Assembly: GCA_964017195.1 (NCBI GenBank)
Contig: OZ024887.1
Location: forward strand, 61,426,811-61,490,810
Source of the DNA: Siderastrea radians
Lineage: Eukaryota; Cnidaria; Anthozoa; Scleractinia; Rhizangiidae
Reading direction: 5' to 3'
DNA length: 64,000 bases
Shown: positions 12,001 to 22,800 of the stretch, one piece after another
How positions within the stretch are numbered: position 1 is the first letter of the stretch
How the letters are laid out: every line of letters starts with the position of its first letter
Made by a program: the position numbers and the translations under genes
The notes under the pieces: generated by a model
Told to the model about the DNA's origin: nothing
Databases searched by the model: none
The model's input: only the letters and a program-made list of their open reading frames with translations

Positions 12001-14016
12001 TAAACCACTTTGAGAACGGATGAAATTATCTCCGATGCTCTGTGCACGTATCTTTGGCGCGTTCTTTCGCTAGCTTCGGCCCACTCTAGCCAAGGTTTTC
12101 CAAGTGCTTGGATTTGGCATTCCTCAAGAAAAGCATTGAGTTTGGACCGTTGAAGCTCAAAACCAGTCATTCCATTTTCCAAAGAGGAAGATGCCGTGCT
12201 CATTGTCTCAGGGGATGGGACGAAACTTTCTTCGTGAATCTGAAGACGTTCCATTTTACCAGCTAATCCTCCTGATGCTGTACTTTTGTCACTCTCCTGT
12301 GAGAAATCAAAAACGCAAACGTAAATTTACATACAGGAAGCGAGCTATCAGCCATGCAGCCACGTAGCTCGTAAGTGACTCGATCGTTACTGGTATTCAA
12401 AATAGAGCTAATTTGTTGTAGACGACGTATTAAAGATATGGAAAAATTGGCGGGTCAGTTTAGCAAACGTAAATACAGAGGGGGTACGTAAATTTTGATT
12501 TTCTTTTGTCTTATGCAAGCCTCAAATTTATCCTCATATTATACCGTCTTGGTAGTTTAGACTTTTGGCGCAATGATCAACATTTACCGCAGAAATCTGA
12601 AACACCCCTAAAATAGTATCGGAAATACCACGGCCAAGGGAGTGCGTGCATGGTCCACACCAAGAATTTTTCAGGTTCCTGAAGAACTTCTTAGCAATCG
12701 AAAATGTACGCACCTAGCTAGACAGAAAACCTTACAATGGTACAAAATATTATCTAAAGGGGAAACCTTATTAACCTGACTTTTTGTCCGGCTTTCTGTT
12801 TACGGAACCCACCTGTGTTGCTTCGTCACTGCTTTTTGAGCTCTCTTTTTCCTCTTCAGGAGACAGTGTAGCAGAGACGTCCGCTGAAAGACTGTGTTTT
12901 ACTAGCTCCTGCAAATGATCTCTACATCGCTTGCAAATTGCTAAAAAGCAACGACAAAAAAAAAAAACGAAATTATTGTGCAATTCAATTAGCCTTATAC
13001 ATAGTAAAAAAGAGAGATTCAAAACAGTCTTTTTAAACTTATTTAGCCAATTTCTTCACGACGGAACTCGGCCGTTTCGCAACGGCGATCTATGATTCAT
13101 TCGGAGATCATAGCAGCAATTGCTACTCTAAAAATCCGAATGTTTAAATAAAGAATGTTTAAATAAAGTTTATGTATGTATGTATGATGGATCGTCGGGA
13201 AACGCCGGTTTATTTGAGGGCGTTGGTTTGTTTATCGTTTGATACAGAGACCTGGGGAGAGGCGGGAAAATTCTTCCCGCCATCTTGTCGCGTTCGCACT
13301 CCCTCCACGCTCGCGCGCCAGGATCTTCCTTTCCTCCCCAACCCTTCCTCCCGTTGTTAGAGCTTTCCTAGTATCCGTTCCTCTTTAACTAACGTACAGG
13401 TTCGCTCTTCTTCTTTTCCAAAACTAACAACGTCATAGTCTCCTTTACTACCAAAATGTAGTCATATTTCAATGAAGCACCTTCAGTCATACCTCGAAGG
13501 ACATTGAGTATCAGTTTGCCGTTCTCACGGCATTGACTTTAAGATGTAACTTACGAGTTCCCACAGGATGAAGTTCGCCCACTGTGATTGAAATGAACGA
13601 CGATTCTGCACTGTTCATTCCGCGATCTCCCTTCGTTGTTGGCGATTTATGCCCTGCCACTTCAGTGGGGACGGAGCATCGCACCTTTCCACTTCTCCAC
13701 GGTGGTGAGGGCATATAGTCATCTCCGAGTGTGAACTTTCAGCAGTAAATATCCCTGGAAATAATAACCAATTAGTACAAACCAATTAATTCAATTTTTT
13801 AACAGTCAAACGAGAAACCGTACCTGCCCTTGCCAGTAATAACGCCATTTCGTCAGAAATTGCTTCATCCGGACCAATTTTTAATGACTTCAGGTGTGGG
13901 TGAACGTCCTTATTGCATTCTCTAAGCGTAACACATTGAAAATCTTGTGGATCTTTTGAGCTCGCTCCGCACGGGGAAGTGAGGTGAAATAGGGACGAAA
14001 AACTGCAAGTTGCCAT
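8213..14016 (-). CDS. Putative transposase of the TIR element, six exons
   Basis: Hand-built model, 5' to 3' on the minus strand: 14016-13824, 13754-13555, 12940-12813, 12296-11268, 10495 to about 9437, and about 9099-8213. Start is the ATG of MATCSFSS. Junctions 1-2, 2-3, 3-4 and 4-5 agree in phase (1, 1, 0, 0) once a deletion in exon 2 is allowed for. The exon 5-6 junction is unresolved. Parts in order: a Cys-rich N-terminus with CPHHR and CKRCRDHL, a helical region (exon 4), an RNase-H-like core with a Cys/His cluster (exon 5) and a C2HC finger (exon 6). I remember the same layout in uncharacterised proteins of cnidarians and other marine invertebrates, but not a name. Because the gene sits alone between 571-bp inverted repeats, a transposase role is inferred. 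The exon 2 frameshift suggests this copy may not make full-length protein. Confidence 0.7.
9437..10495 (-). CDS. Putative transposase exon 5, RNase-H-like core
   Basis: Encodes about 350 uninterrupted residues. Counting from the upstream in-frame Met (10516), there is a Cys/His cluster at 37-48 (CAHIHDQKCDQC). Acidic candidates for the metal site follow: Asp121 in VNDWAMKFIP, Asp204 in LRQDNAGCYHS, and Asp236 or Asp245 in DFSDPQGGKGAADR, followed by an NEGNDV stretch near 260. The order and spacing (hydrophobic strand ending in Asp, second Asp about 80 residues later, then an acidic helix) resemble DDE/DDD transposases. Assignment of the third acid is uncertain. The 3' border is set at CGA then GTACTT, but the phase does not match exon 6, so the true donor may differ or a small exon may be missing. 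Confidence 0.65.
11268..12296 (-). CDS. Putative transposase exon 4, helical region
   Basis: An uninterrupted 343-residue exon running from ESDKSTASGG to YLKSDFK, phase 0 at both ends (acceptor CAG, donor AAG then GTAACA). It is Leu/Arg/Glu rich and predicted mostly helical, with Trp residues near the N-terminal third. No named domain is recognised. It joins directly to VHITDSSPVAEHC of exon 5, which reads as one continuous protein. The intact length argues for recent selection or recent insertion. Confidence 0.65.
12813..12940 (-). CDS. Putative transposase exon 3
   Basis: Begins after a pyrimidine-rich acceptor and encodes PICKRCRDHLQELVKHS, whose CxxC probably completes a metal site with exon 2, followed by an acidic Ser/Glu-rich linker. 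The donor CAG then GTGGGT gives phase 0, matching exon 4. A later GT at 12775 would break the phase and is rejected. Confidence 0.55.
13555..13754 (-). pseudogene. Putative transposase exon 2, frameshifted
   Basis: Entering in phase 1 from exon 1, the frame reads through IFTAESSHSEMTICPHHR and then hits a stop. The continuation WRSGKVRCSVPTEVAGHK lies in another frame and runs on to HPVGT, where the GTAAGT donor restores the phase needed by exon 3. In relatives as I recall them, a short Leu-Gly stretch separates CPxHR from Trp-Arg, so a deletion of 3n+1 bases (perhaps 16) at about 13700 would explain both the lost residues and the shift. The exon is 200 nt; a length with remainder 0 modulo 3 is expected from its borders. 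Confidence 0.55.
13824..14016 (-). CDS. Putative transposase exon 1
   Basis: Encodes about 64 residues beginning MATCSFSSLFHL and ending in ALLLARAG, with a Cys-containing stretch (QCVTLRECNKD). The donor is CAG then GTACGG, leaving phase 1. An upstream in-frame ATG at 14148 is possible, but MATCSF fits a compact first exon better. No domain name can be given. Confidence 0.55.
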
Positions 14017-15235
14017 TGTGAGTTTACATACTACACGCTCTCCGAACAAAATGTTACTTTCAAAAGGTATTGCGAAATACGGTCTGGAAGTTTCGAAACT
14101 GCTGTGTTTTGTTGATTTTCCGATTAGTTCGTTCAGTTTGACTGACAAGGCTTTATTTTATAACACCGCACCTTCCGAATTACTGGCCCCATAAAAAGTA
14201 TCCCCAAAATTCGCACAGGATAGACTTTTTTTGACTTAACATCATGAATAAATAATGAAACTATCGTGATTCTTGTTTTAATTCATCGAGTATAACCTGA
14301 AAGGTTTTTTCATTAAAGAAGGAACGAACGAAAGAAAGAAAAGCTGTCACATGAAAAGCAAATATTGACAGTCTGAGTCATTTCCTGGCCATTTCCCTCC
14401 CGCGCTACTGTATCACATTTCAGTTGTCACGCAACATGCAACTCGCTTTTGGCCGGTATTGATCATTTTTGTCCGATGTTACCATTGTACGAAATTTCAG
14501 CTAAGGATTGCTTTCTGAGGGACCAGAAAATGATTCAAACATTGCAAGTAAGTAAATCACTGTATGTCTGAACAGTGGAATGATTTTCTAAGTCTGGTTT
14601 TAGAGTGTCTGTTCCGATCGCGGAATGAGTTCGCCAGCAAGTCAGTGTGAATGGCCTGATTGCATTATATTTTCAAAAATTTTAACAAACAAATATCAAA
14701 GCCAAGCTTCATTGGCAAATGTGTTGTAGCAGGTGGACTGCAAAAACATGCTATTTACGTGCCAGCGGTTAAGGTTTATATAGAAACACAAAAGCATCGC
14801 GCAGACGTTTTCATTTGCATGGGGAGTTCTCTGATAACATCTATCCCTCTGAATTCCTTTATCGAAACGTGACTTAATGGCATATTCATTCAAGGTTTCT
14901 TTTTACTCGAATTCACGTACTTTAACATTTAAAATTTTAATATTTGCCCTAAAGTGACGGCAGTAAGGTAGTTTGGAAAAGTTTGAAAAGCGAAATATAC
15001 GCGCGAGCGGCGCGACAGGTTAACATCGGGTCATCAAAACATCACATTGTCGACAGGGATCTTTCATCGTCTAATTGTTCTTTTATTTGAAACGCGTAAA
15101 ATAAAGTTAAAACATCGCTTTGGCTAAGGAAATCTTTTAGCTTACGTTCAATATATATAAAAGCAGTATGGTACAGACCAGAAACGTCGACCGTTTTGTC
15201 TGAATAGCATATTTGACTTGAAATAGAAGTACAAT

Positions 15236-15806
15236 AAAGAAATGGCGAAATCTGTCAAAATGCACTCCACATGTTTTCATTTTGCGCGCTTGCTTTTCAC
15301 GGGCCAAACTAAATATTTTTATATGATAAACAACAAGCATTTCCGATTCAAACGAGCCCTTTTATTGCCTAGATATTCGTATACCCCCGATGATATGGTC
15401 TTCTAAAAATTGGTAAAATTCAGTGTATCAACGAAATAGAGAATACTGTACTCTTTACGTGCGTGGATATGAAGCAAAGAACGTTTAGATCGATGAAAAG
15501 TTTAGTTTAAAAGCAACTTCAAAAGACGTCTAACAAACTGTGAAAAGATTAATTCCAGGCAAGTTTTCGTTGTCTTGTACGAGCGTTTTGAAAATGTACG
15601 AATTTGCATAATTTACATCGGGTCCGAAGGCCCGTTTAGGCCAATTTCGAACTTTCCGTTTTTTGCCAAAATAAAAACTGGCTGGAACTTTTAAATATTA
15701 TTTTTGAAAATAGTTCACCAAAAGGGTTCTTTTGGGCAAATAAAAAGAAATTCGAATTTTCGGCTCTGTCGCCGGATTCTCGAAAGTTACTGACAACGGC
15801 TCTTAA
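15236..15806 (-). repeat. Right terminal inverted repeat
   Basis: Inverse of 5731-6301, same length, ending CGGCTC then TTAA and unique flank GTGC. The right flank after 15806 has no match to the left flank before 5731, so the repeat boundary is sharp on both sides. Confidence 0.88.
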
Positions 15807-16608
15807 GTGCACAGATATTTTTGCGCAACATTGCGCATGGGGCCGGACACATACTACGTGTCGAATCGAGTGCATTTTCTAAAACGTTGCGGGCAATATT
15901 TTCAGAGTAGACTGATAACAACAGAACCAGGAGTGGCTCTACGCTGTAATTTCGTTGCATGTATGAGCCCTTAGATTTCACTCGTACCTTGAACAATTCA
16001 TTTTGCAGCGTAGAGAAATTCTGTAAATTCAGCTGCTACCATAATCATTGGCAGGCCAGAAATGGCCTCTTTCAAGGGCCGGTCATCAATTGATGAGGTT
16101 AGTTAAACTTGACTGACAGAGCTGTTTTTTTTTCTCATCAAAATTACTGACTGTTACAGCGAGTCGCACACATTTCGTAAACAAATGTCCGTAACCCAGT
16201 TTGGCAGCTTCTAATTGCTAGAAAAAGGTGTTGTTGGTGCTTGCCAAGCCGGCTCAACGAAGACGTTGATGTTTGGCTTCAAGTGAAACGTTGGTGATCA
16301 CCTGGCATGTTTAGTTATGAAACGAAGATATGCTCGGGAATTTGGCTGCTTTTTTTTTTATTTCGCTAAACCTACTACAATTACAGACCCCTGGTTGCCC
16401 ATAACACAATTTTTCTTTCATGTTCATTCAAATAAGCATTACTAACCTCGTTCTGGAGCTTGTAGTTCTGAAATAACGTTAGAATTGCCACAGGGTTAGT
16501 GAAGCTAATTTGAATCAAATGAAAAAAAAAAAGATATTTTAGTCGGCGGCCGTCTTTTTGCAAATTAAGGTTCTTCTTTTCATTTAAACTAGGCGAAACG
16601 AGGACTAG

Positions 16609-16895
16609 CTAAATATGTCCCACAGTTTGATTAGAAAAGTGCATGAGATGCAATCCAAGATGAACTTGTTTTGCCTGCACCTTGCCGCACGTGCTCTTGG
16701 ATGCAAAATAGTCAGTTTTATCGTTAAGTGTCTCCCATGGACTCCAAAAGCCGTTGAAATGTCTTGGGTCTGCTTTAGGGCTTATCAGTGGATAAACGAC
16801 TGGTAAAGCTGTACGGCGGTAGTAATTCAGACGCTCCTTCAGTTCCAGCACTTTTAGTGGATAAAGGTGCGAGACATCTCTGTATTCACAAGGAT
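16609..16895 (-). CDS. Sulfatase last exon
   Basis: Starts DPCEYRDVSHLYPLKVLELKERL, the Cys-containing C-terminal pattern of ARSB-type enzymes, and ends at TAG with 95 codons. It continues the phase of the exon at 17425-17648 (NLADG-DPCEY). A poly(A) signal was not fixed. Confidence 0.88.
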
Positions 16896-19800
16896 CTGGA
16901 ACAAGAAAAGCACAGTATGAGGTTCCCTTTAAAAGAAAGGTTTGGCGGCCTTGAGGCCGGGGGCTTAAAATAAATAATCGCATCCTGGATTCGAGTTAAT
17001 TTGAATAATTTTCAAGTCAATCAGATCTGCTAACATGAATGCAACGTCAAGCGGAAATAACCGAAATGACAAAAGACGTTACAACGACGTTGCAAAAAAA
17101 AAAAAAAAAAAAAAGAAAAAAGACAAAAAAAAAGGGTTGGCGGGTTGAGGCCGGGGGCTTCAAATTATGGCATCCTGGATTCGAGTTAATTTGAATGATT
17201 TTCAAGTCATTCAGATCTGCTCTCATGAATGCAACGTCAAGCGAAGATGACCGAAACGACAAAAGAAGTTACAAAGACAGGAAAGGGAAAAGGAACCGGG
17301 AAAAGGAAAAGCCACTGGCGCACTTTCTCAAGACCCTCCGTCCATTCTTGGATCTTGGCGTCCCAAAAATTCATACAAAAGCCTATAACTTTAGACATTC
17401 TGGTTAGCTTTTATTAACTCTCACCGTCAGCCAGGTTAAATAGACAAGCTTTGTGATGTTTTGAGTTACACATATCCTTCCCATTCGTCCACGGGCCACA
17501 GTTGATTACTGCTCCTGGAAGAGTTAGAGGTTTCTCCCAGGGTGGAGGGTTAAGGGTCGGATACGGCGCATGCCAGCCCAGTTCAAACGAGTCATCCATT
17601 CCGACCACAAGTTTAAAGTTGCCTTTCCGAATACCTTCAAACTTTAACCTTGAAAAAGCAATTACAAACAAGAAATGATAATTTCCATCAATCTTTCCAC
17701 AGTGATTGTGTGTGTGTTTTTTCCACAGGTTACTAGTGAGATTTTTGGGATGTAAAATGTAAACTTCTCCATTTGGAGAATTAGGTGGAATATCTTTTGA
17801 TTGTTCAGTTAACCAAAGTATACTCCTTAGTGCTAGACCGTTATTATTTTTTTTTTTGCAGCCTCTTTTTTAAGATATGTAGTATAGGGTGTTTAAGATA
17901 CCGACTGGTTAATTGGCGAAACGGTTTCCTGAGCGGCCCGTTTCTCGAAACTCCCACTAACGTCCCGGGGCTGATAAGAAAGTTTTGAAAAACGTTTTAT
18001 GGGGTTGTTTGAAAGTGTTAATGCAAGCTTGCAGCTGTGTTCCGTAATAAAACGGTAAATATTTTAAGATTTAGCTTTCCAAAAATAAAATCAAAATCAA
18101 AAACAAAAAAACATTGAGCCAGTTGTATTGGCCACATAAATTAGTTGACGAGCCCGGGTGAGATCAGTGTTAGGATGTGTTCACGCCCAGCTAACCTTTT
18201 TTTCCGCTTGTTGTAGCCGAACGAACTTGGATAAATCAGGGAGCAGATATGAATCATCATTATTAAATTAACTTTAAACACTTGTCGGCCTAGCAAAAAA
18301 CATTCCACCTAAAGATATTAACAACCTGATTAAACGTGTCTTCAAATGGGGAAAATAACATCCATAAAATCCGACTAGTAACCAATAGGAAAAAAAAAAA
18401 GCAGGGAATGAAAACAAAAGAAAATTCTATAACCAAATAAGCAAAAATACAATCAAAAACAAAGCCAATACAAACAAAAAATTAATTCCCGCCAATATTA
18501 AGTTCACTGCGGGTCTTGTTTTCAGCGGACTCCACTCTACACTTGACCAGGCTCCTCGCGGCTCATTTCAATTTAGCATAAAAACAAATCACGTTTTGCG
18601 CCTTCAACTGGGGTTTGCGAAGGCATTTGAGCGAATTTTCTCCAAGTTTCCGCCTTATTAAACTTCGAGGAAATACTCAGAATTGGATTCTAAAAATAAA
18701 CAATGGAAGAAACATGTATTATCTTCGTGAAATGTTTCAGGTTTTGGAAGGAAAGGTTGATGGAGTTGGTGTTGTCTGTTGATTCAGAAACCGAAGGTGA
18801 GAGAAAACACTAGCAACCTAAGAGAAATATTTCTTTGCATCTTAATAATCAATTACATTGCATATAAGAGTTTTAATTTATTTATAGCTACTGAGAATTT
18901 GGTAAAATTTCCGCACAGCCTCACTATCAGAACTATGCATACCGGAAAGGGGGGGGGGGGGGGACTCAATTTTTAAACATGGGGAGGCTCCGCCCGGAGG
19001 CGCAAACCCTTACTTAAATATGCTAATTTTTATCAAAATGACAGCCCTTTCATATACCTAGAGAAAAACTTATACCCTCTTATACCTAAATGGTACATAG
19101 TCAAAACAATAGTTTGAATATCCTATGTTCCCCCCTTTTTTTCCTGGGCTTTCAGTTGCCCTGGTTCAGCTGCTGAAAGCCAAAATTCTGCCAAAATTTG
19201 TCACCCATTTATATATTTCACCATAGTTAATAAAAGGATCTGGTTATGAAGCTCAGCAAGGTCTTTTGTTTTATGTTTTTGTTACCGTTTTTGGCCTTGG
19301 CCGTGCACAAACAACAATAGGTTTGAATTTTGCATGAGCAACGAACCAATGAAAATGTCACTGTTAAGTTATTCAGCCATAGTGTGCGAACGTAAAACAA
19401 AAGATTGTGCACGGTCGTAGAACTTTCAACATAAATTGCAGCACCTTTGTTATGGCCTTTGAAACTTGTAAGGTTTCATAACCAGTCCCTCGAGTAACTA
19501 TGATTTAACTTAAGCTGCTATCTGTTTATCTTTGTAGAGCACTTTGGTGACCCTGTAATATACTTAAATAACAATTCTCCCTACCCTTTTGTTTACAGTA
19601 AACTTAAAAAAGGCACCTTTTTTGGCGAATCCTCCCCGTTTAGCCTACAATAGGGAACCACTCTCCCCCCCTCCCCCCGGGATTCATACATTTTCTGATT
19701 CAAGCTCTTTTTGTGATTACTCTTTGAGAGAAATACTCCAAAAGTAATTAAAAGCATAATTTATGTTTGGGGTTGTCAGGGAATTTTACCAAGAGTTTGT

Positions 19801-22800
19801 ATTTTGAATTCCCATACAAACGTAAGTGTGTTATTGTGTTCACTTGGTGTAACCTTTAGGTACAAATCAAACGTTTGATCAATCAAATTCAATCAAATCC
19901 AATGACTGCAGTTCTTTTGATAACCAATCAATGGTATTGAACAATCACAAAAAATTCCAGCATTCAAACATAATCGAAAGCTGGAATAAGATCGATTGCA
20001 TGGTGGTTGCAACTGGAAAATGTTCACCGTATGAGTGCTTTCTATTGTTTAGAGCCACCAACAAACTCAGGGCATTAAGACGTCAACGATTCCAACTCAG
20101 GCCACTCTGGTTTGAGGAAATGCTTTCATCATTGTACCATTTCTGCTCTCTTATTGAGCGATTTTTATTTTAGCCTAACCATAGTTACTCGAGGGACTGG
20201 TTATGAAACTTTGCAAGTTTCAAGGCCTTAACAAAGGTGCTGCAATTTATGTTGAAAGTACCACGACAGTGCACAATCTTTTGTTTTACGTTCGCACACT
20301 ATGGCTGAATAACTTAACAGTGACATTCTTATTGGTTAGTTGCTCATGCAAAATTCAAAACCTATTGTTGTTTGTGCACCGTCAAGGCTAAAAACGGTAA
20401 CAAAAACATCAAACAAAGGACTTAGCTGAGCTTCATAACCAGATTCTTTTATTAACTATGGCCTAACTTCAGGGATCACTTTCGGGTAAATAACCTTAAA
20501 GCAAAAGAAAAGCTTTGATAAACCTGAAAAGGCGGCTGAAATAAAATTGAATCCAAAGAAATCTTGCTCTTTATTATGTTCTACATTAATGATGCTAGCA
20601 TCCATGTAGATCAGCCCTATAATTTCTTCTTGGTACTATCTTGGACAACTTGCTGATTATAAATCTGTTAAAATGCAGGAACAAAAGTTCGCAAAGCTGA
20701 GATAAACATTAGCATAAGAAAATGAAGAGTGAAGACGATCTCTGACTTGCAAAAGTGTTTAAAAAACTGTCAACTGTCTTACAAACTAAAAAGATAACTA
20801 TACTTCGCGTGTGCATCCTTTCCTCTCTCTCCATTTTTTTTCTGCGACTACATATGTAGTGTTAACATCACGTTTTTACAACAGATTATGCTAAGACCCT
20901 GTGCTTCAAAACTTTTTAGTGTCTTCTAACAATTTTCACAGCCATCTTTAAAAGTCCCGGCCCCATGGACTGTAAAAAGGCTTTATTTAACGCCTACGGC
21001 TAGCTTTTTGAGCCTTAAAGAGCGGGGGACTGATGGTTGGTTCCAGTTGAATGCCAGGTTTTTAAAATGTTTAGTATTTCACCTTAATATTTTACCTTTA
21101 CAATATATTCTAGATTACACTCAATCCAAAATAAACGCCTTCATAGTTTTTGTAGTGCATCTGAAATTTTGTCATTAAAGATGTGTTTATTGTTCATCGT
21201 GGTATAAGAGGATGGAATCGCTTTGAGTTGTTGATCGCGACGTTTCAACTGCAATACTGCTAGTCTTCATCAGGCGATGAGGTCAATTGTTTACGTGTTG
21301 CTATTTGTAGCATGATAGTTCGCTGCTATTGGTGCATTTCGATCCTCATTATTCCGACTATTAGATGTTGTTCCCTCGCAGGTCCGCTTTGTGGTTGGTC
21401 GGCTGTTGTGCTTTCTGATCGTAGGTATCCAAGCTTCTGGAATCGCCTGATGAAGACTAACAGTATTGCAGTCGAAACGTCGCGATCAACAACTCAAAGC
21501 GATTCCATCGTGAGACAAACGAATAAACGTTCATCGTACCTATCAGAAATTTTGTTATGATTTTTAGGATGCTTATAAAGAATTAGAGGGGGGTTAATAA
21601 CTGTAAGTGAAAATGCGAAAGCATGATTTCAAAATGATTGAAATTCATTTAAATAGTTCTAATTATAAACTTTTTAATAGTAAAACAGGCTGAAATCAAC
21701 CTAACTGATTTCACAGCCACTGCTTCCTTTCCCTGATCCCTCCACACCCATTAGCTAACCTGAGTACGTTACCTTGGGTCTATATTATGCAGTATTTCAT
21801 CGCGAGGTGATGGTGCACCATTTGCTATTGTGTCCCAGACATTCATTCCATCAGTTCTTGCAGATATTAGCTCTGCGTCACCTCCCCCTAAGTGGTATAG
21901 TGTTGGTGCCCAGTCTGTGGCATCAATTAGTTCTGTACACACGCGTTTTTTCTGCTTGATGAGGTCATTTGCAGTGTAGACAAAACCGACGCCTTTCACC
22001 CCACCCTCCCACAGGGTGGCTTTTCCTGCGCGAAGAGGATAGTTTGAGCCTGCATTCCTGATAAGAATAGCAGTCGTAAGTGTGTCTGCAAGAACCCATA
22101 TATATATCACTGCATCTGTTGTTTTTCTTCTGAATCATTTTGCCCTTTATCAGTCTTTGCACCCAATTCTTTGTCCATGCAGCCTTTATTTCCTCTGCTT
22201 GGTTTTCAGGCTACTGGATGACTTCCTCAATGTTTATTCTTTCAGGATTTCTTTAGAATAAGAGCAGTCCTCTTTCTGCTCAGGGATAATCGAGCGTGGA
22301 AAATACGCAAACACGCGCTACAATCAGCTGCCAATTGGAAACGTAACGCACGTGCGTCAATTTTTTGCACGGCCGACACAGAGCCTACTTCGCCCGCGTC
22401 CGTAAGTTGTTCTTGCCTGGGCAGAAAGAAGGACCGCTTGCTTTCTCTAGTTTCTTCTATTTGCGATCTGAGGATACAGGGGGCCCTTCCATTTCTGCAT
22501 CGTACTGAATATCGACCTATGCCTACATAAGCGAGATTTGTGCGTAAAACGTAGCTTGCGTGGTCAGGAGGCGCATAAAAGGAGAGGGAGTGGGGAACGC
22601 GCTTGCGAACGTCTGCCGCCTTTTAATCCCCTCTCAACGCCTTCCACGCGGGCTACTTAAAATGCAACCACAACCACATTGTAACGTAACACACGTAAAA
22701 GAAAGGAAAGAGCTCTGCTAGAGGATTAGGAGACTCGTCCAGTGCCCTCTTAGACTTGACCTTTGTCAAGAAAAGTTAAGGAGGTTCAATTACGATTAGA

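Larger units (their letters stand above)
5731..15806 (-). mobile_element. 10-kb TTAA-flanked DNA transposon with 571-bp TIRs
   Basis: Two inverted copies of a 571-bp sequence (5731-6301 and 15236-15806) bracket 8.9 kb. Both outer ends read TTAA followed by GAGCCGTTGTCAG (inverse on the right). TTAA may therefore be the duplicated target, as in the piggyBac and Kolobok superfamilies, with the element proper at 5735-15802. Between the repeats lies one multi-exon minus-strand gene with an RNase-H-like catalytic pattern. The symmetrical arrangement, equal repeat lengths, TTAA ends and single central gene make an autonomous or recently autonomous DNA transposon the best reading. The superfamily is unassigned: I see no piggyBac or THAP signature. 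Because TTAA is its own inverse, it cannot be proven a target duplication from this copy alone. Confidence 0.8.

Noticed and set aside
12775..12776. Splice donor GTTAAT for exon 3 of the transposon gene
   Set aside because: It leaves phase 1, while the next exon needs phase 0. The upstream CAG-GTGGGT donor at 12813 fits.
5731..15806. Misassembled inverted duplication in place of a transposon
   Set aside because: The arms differ at many positions, the boundaries are sharp at TTAA on both sides, and the arms diverge more toward the inner end. A simple assembly artefact would give identical arms. It cannot be fully excluded without reads.
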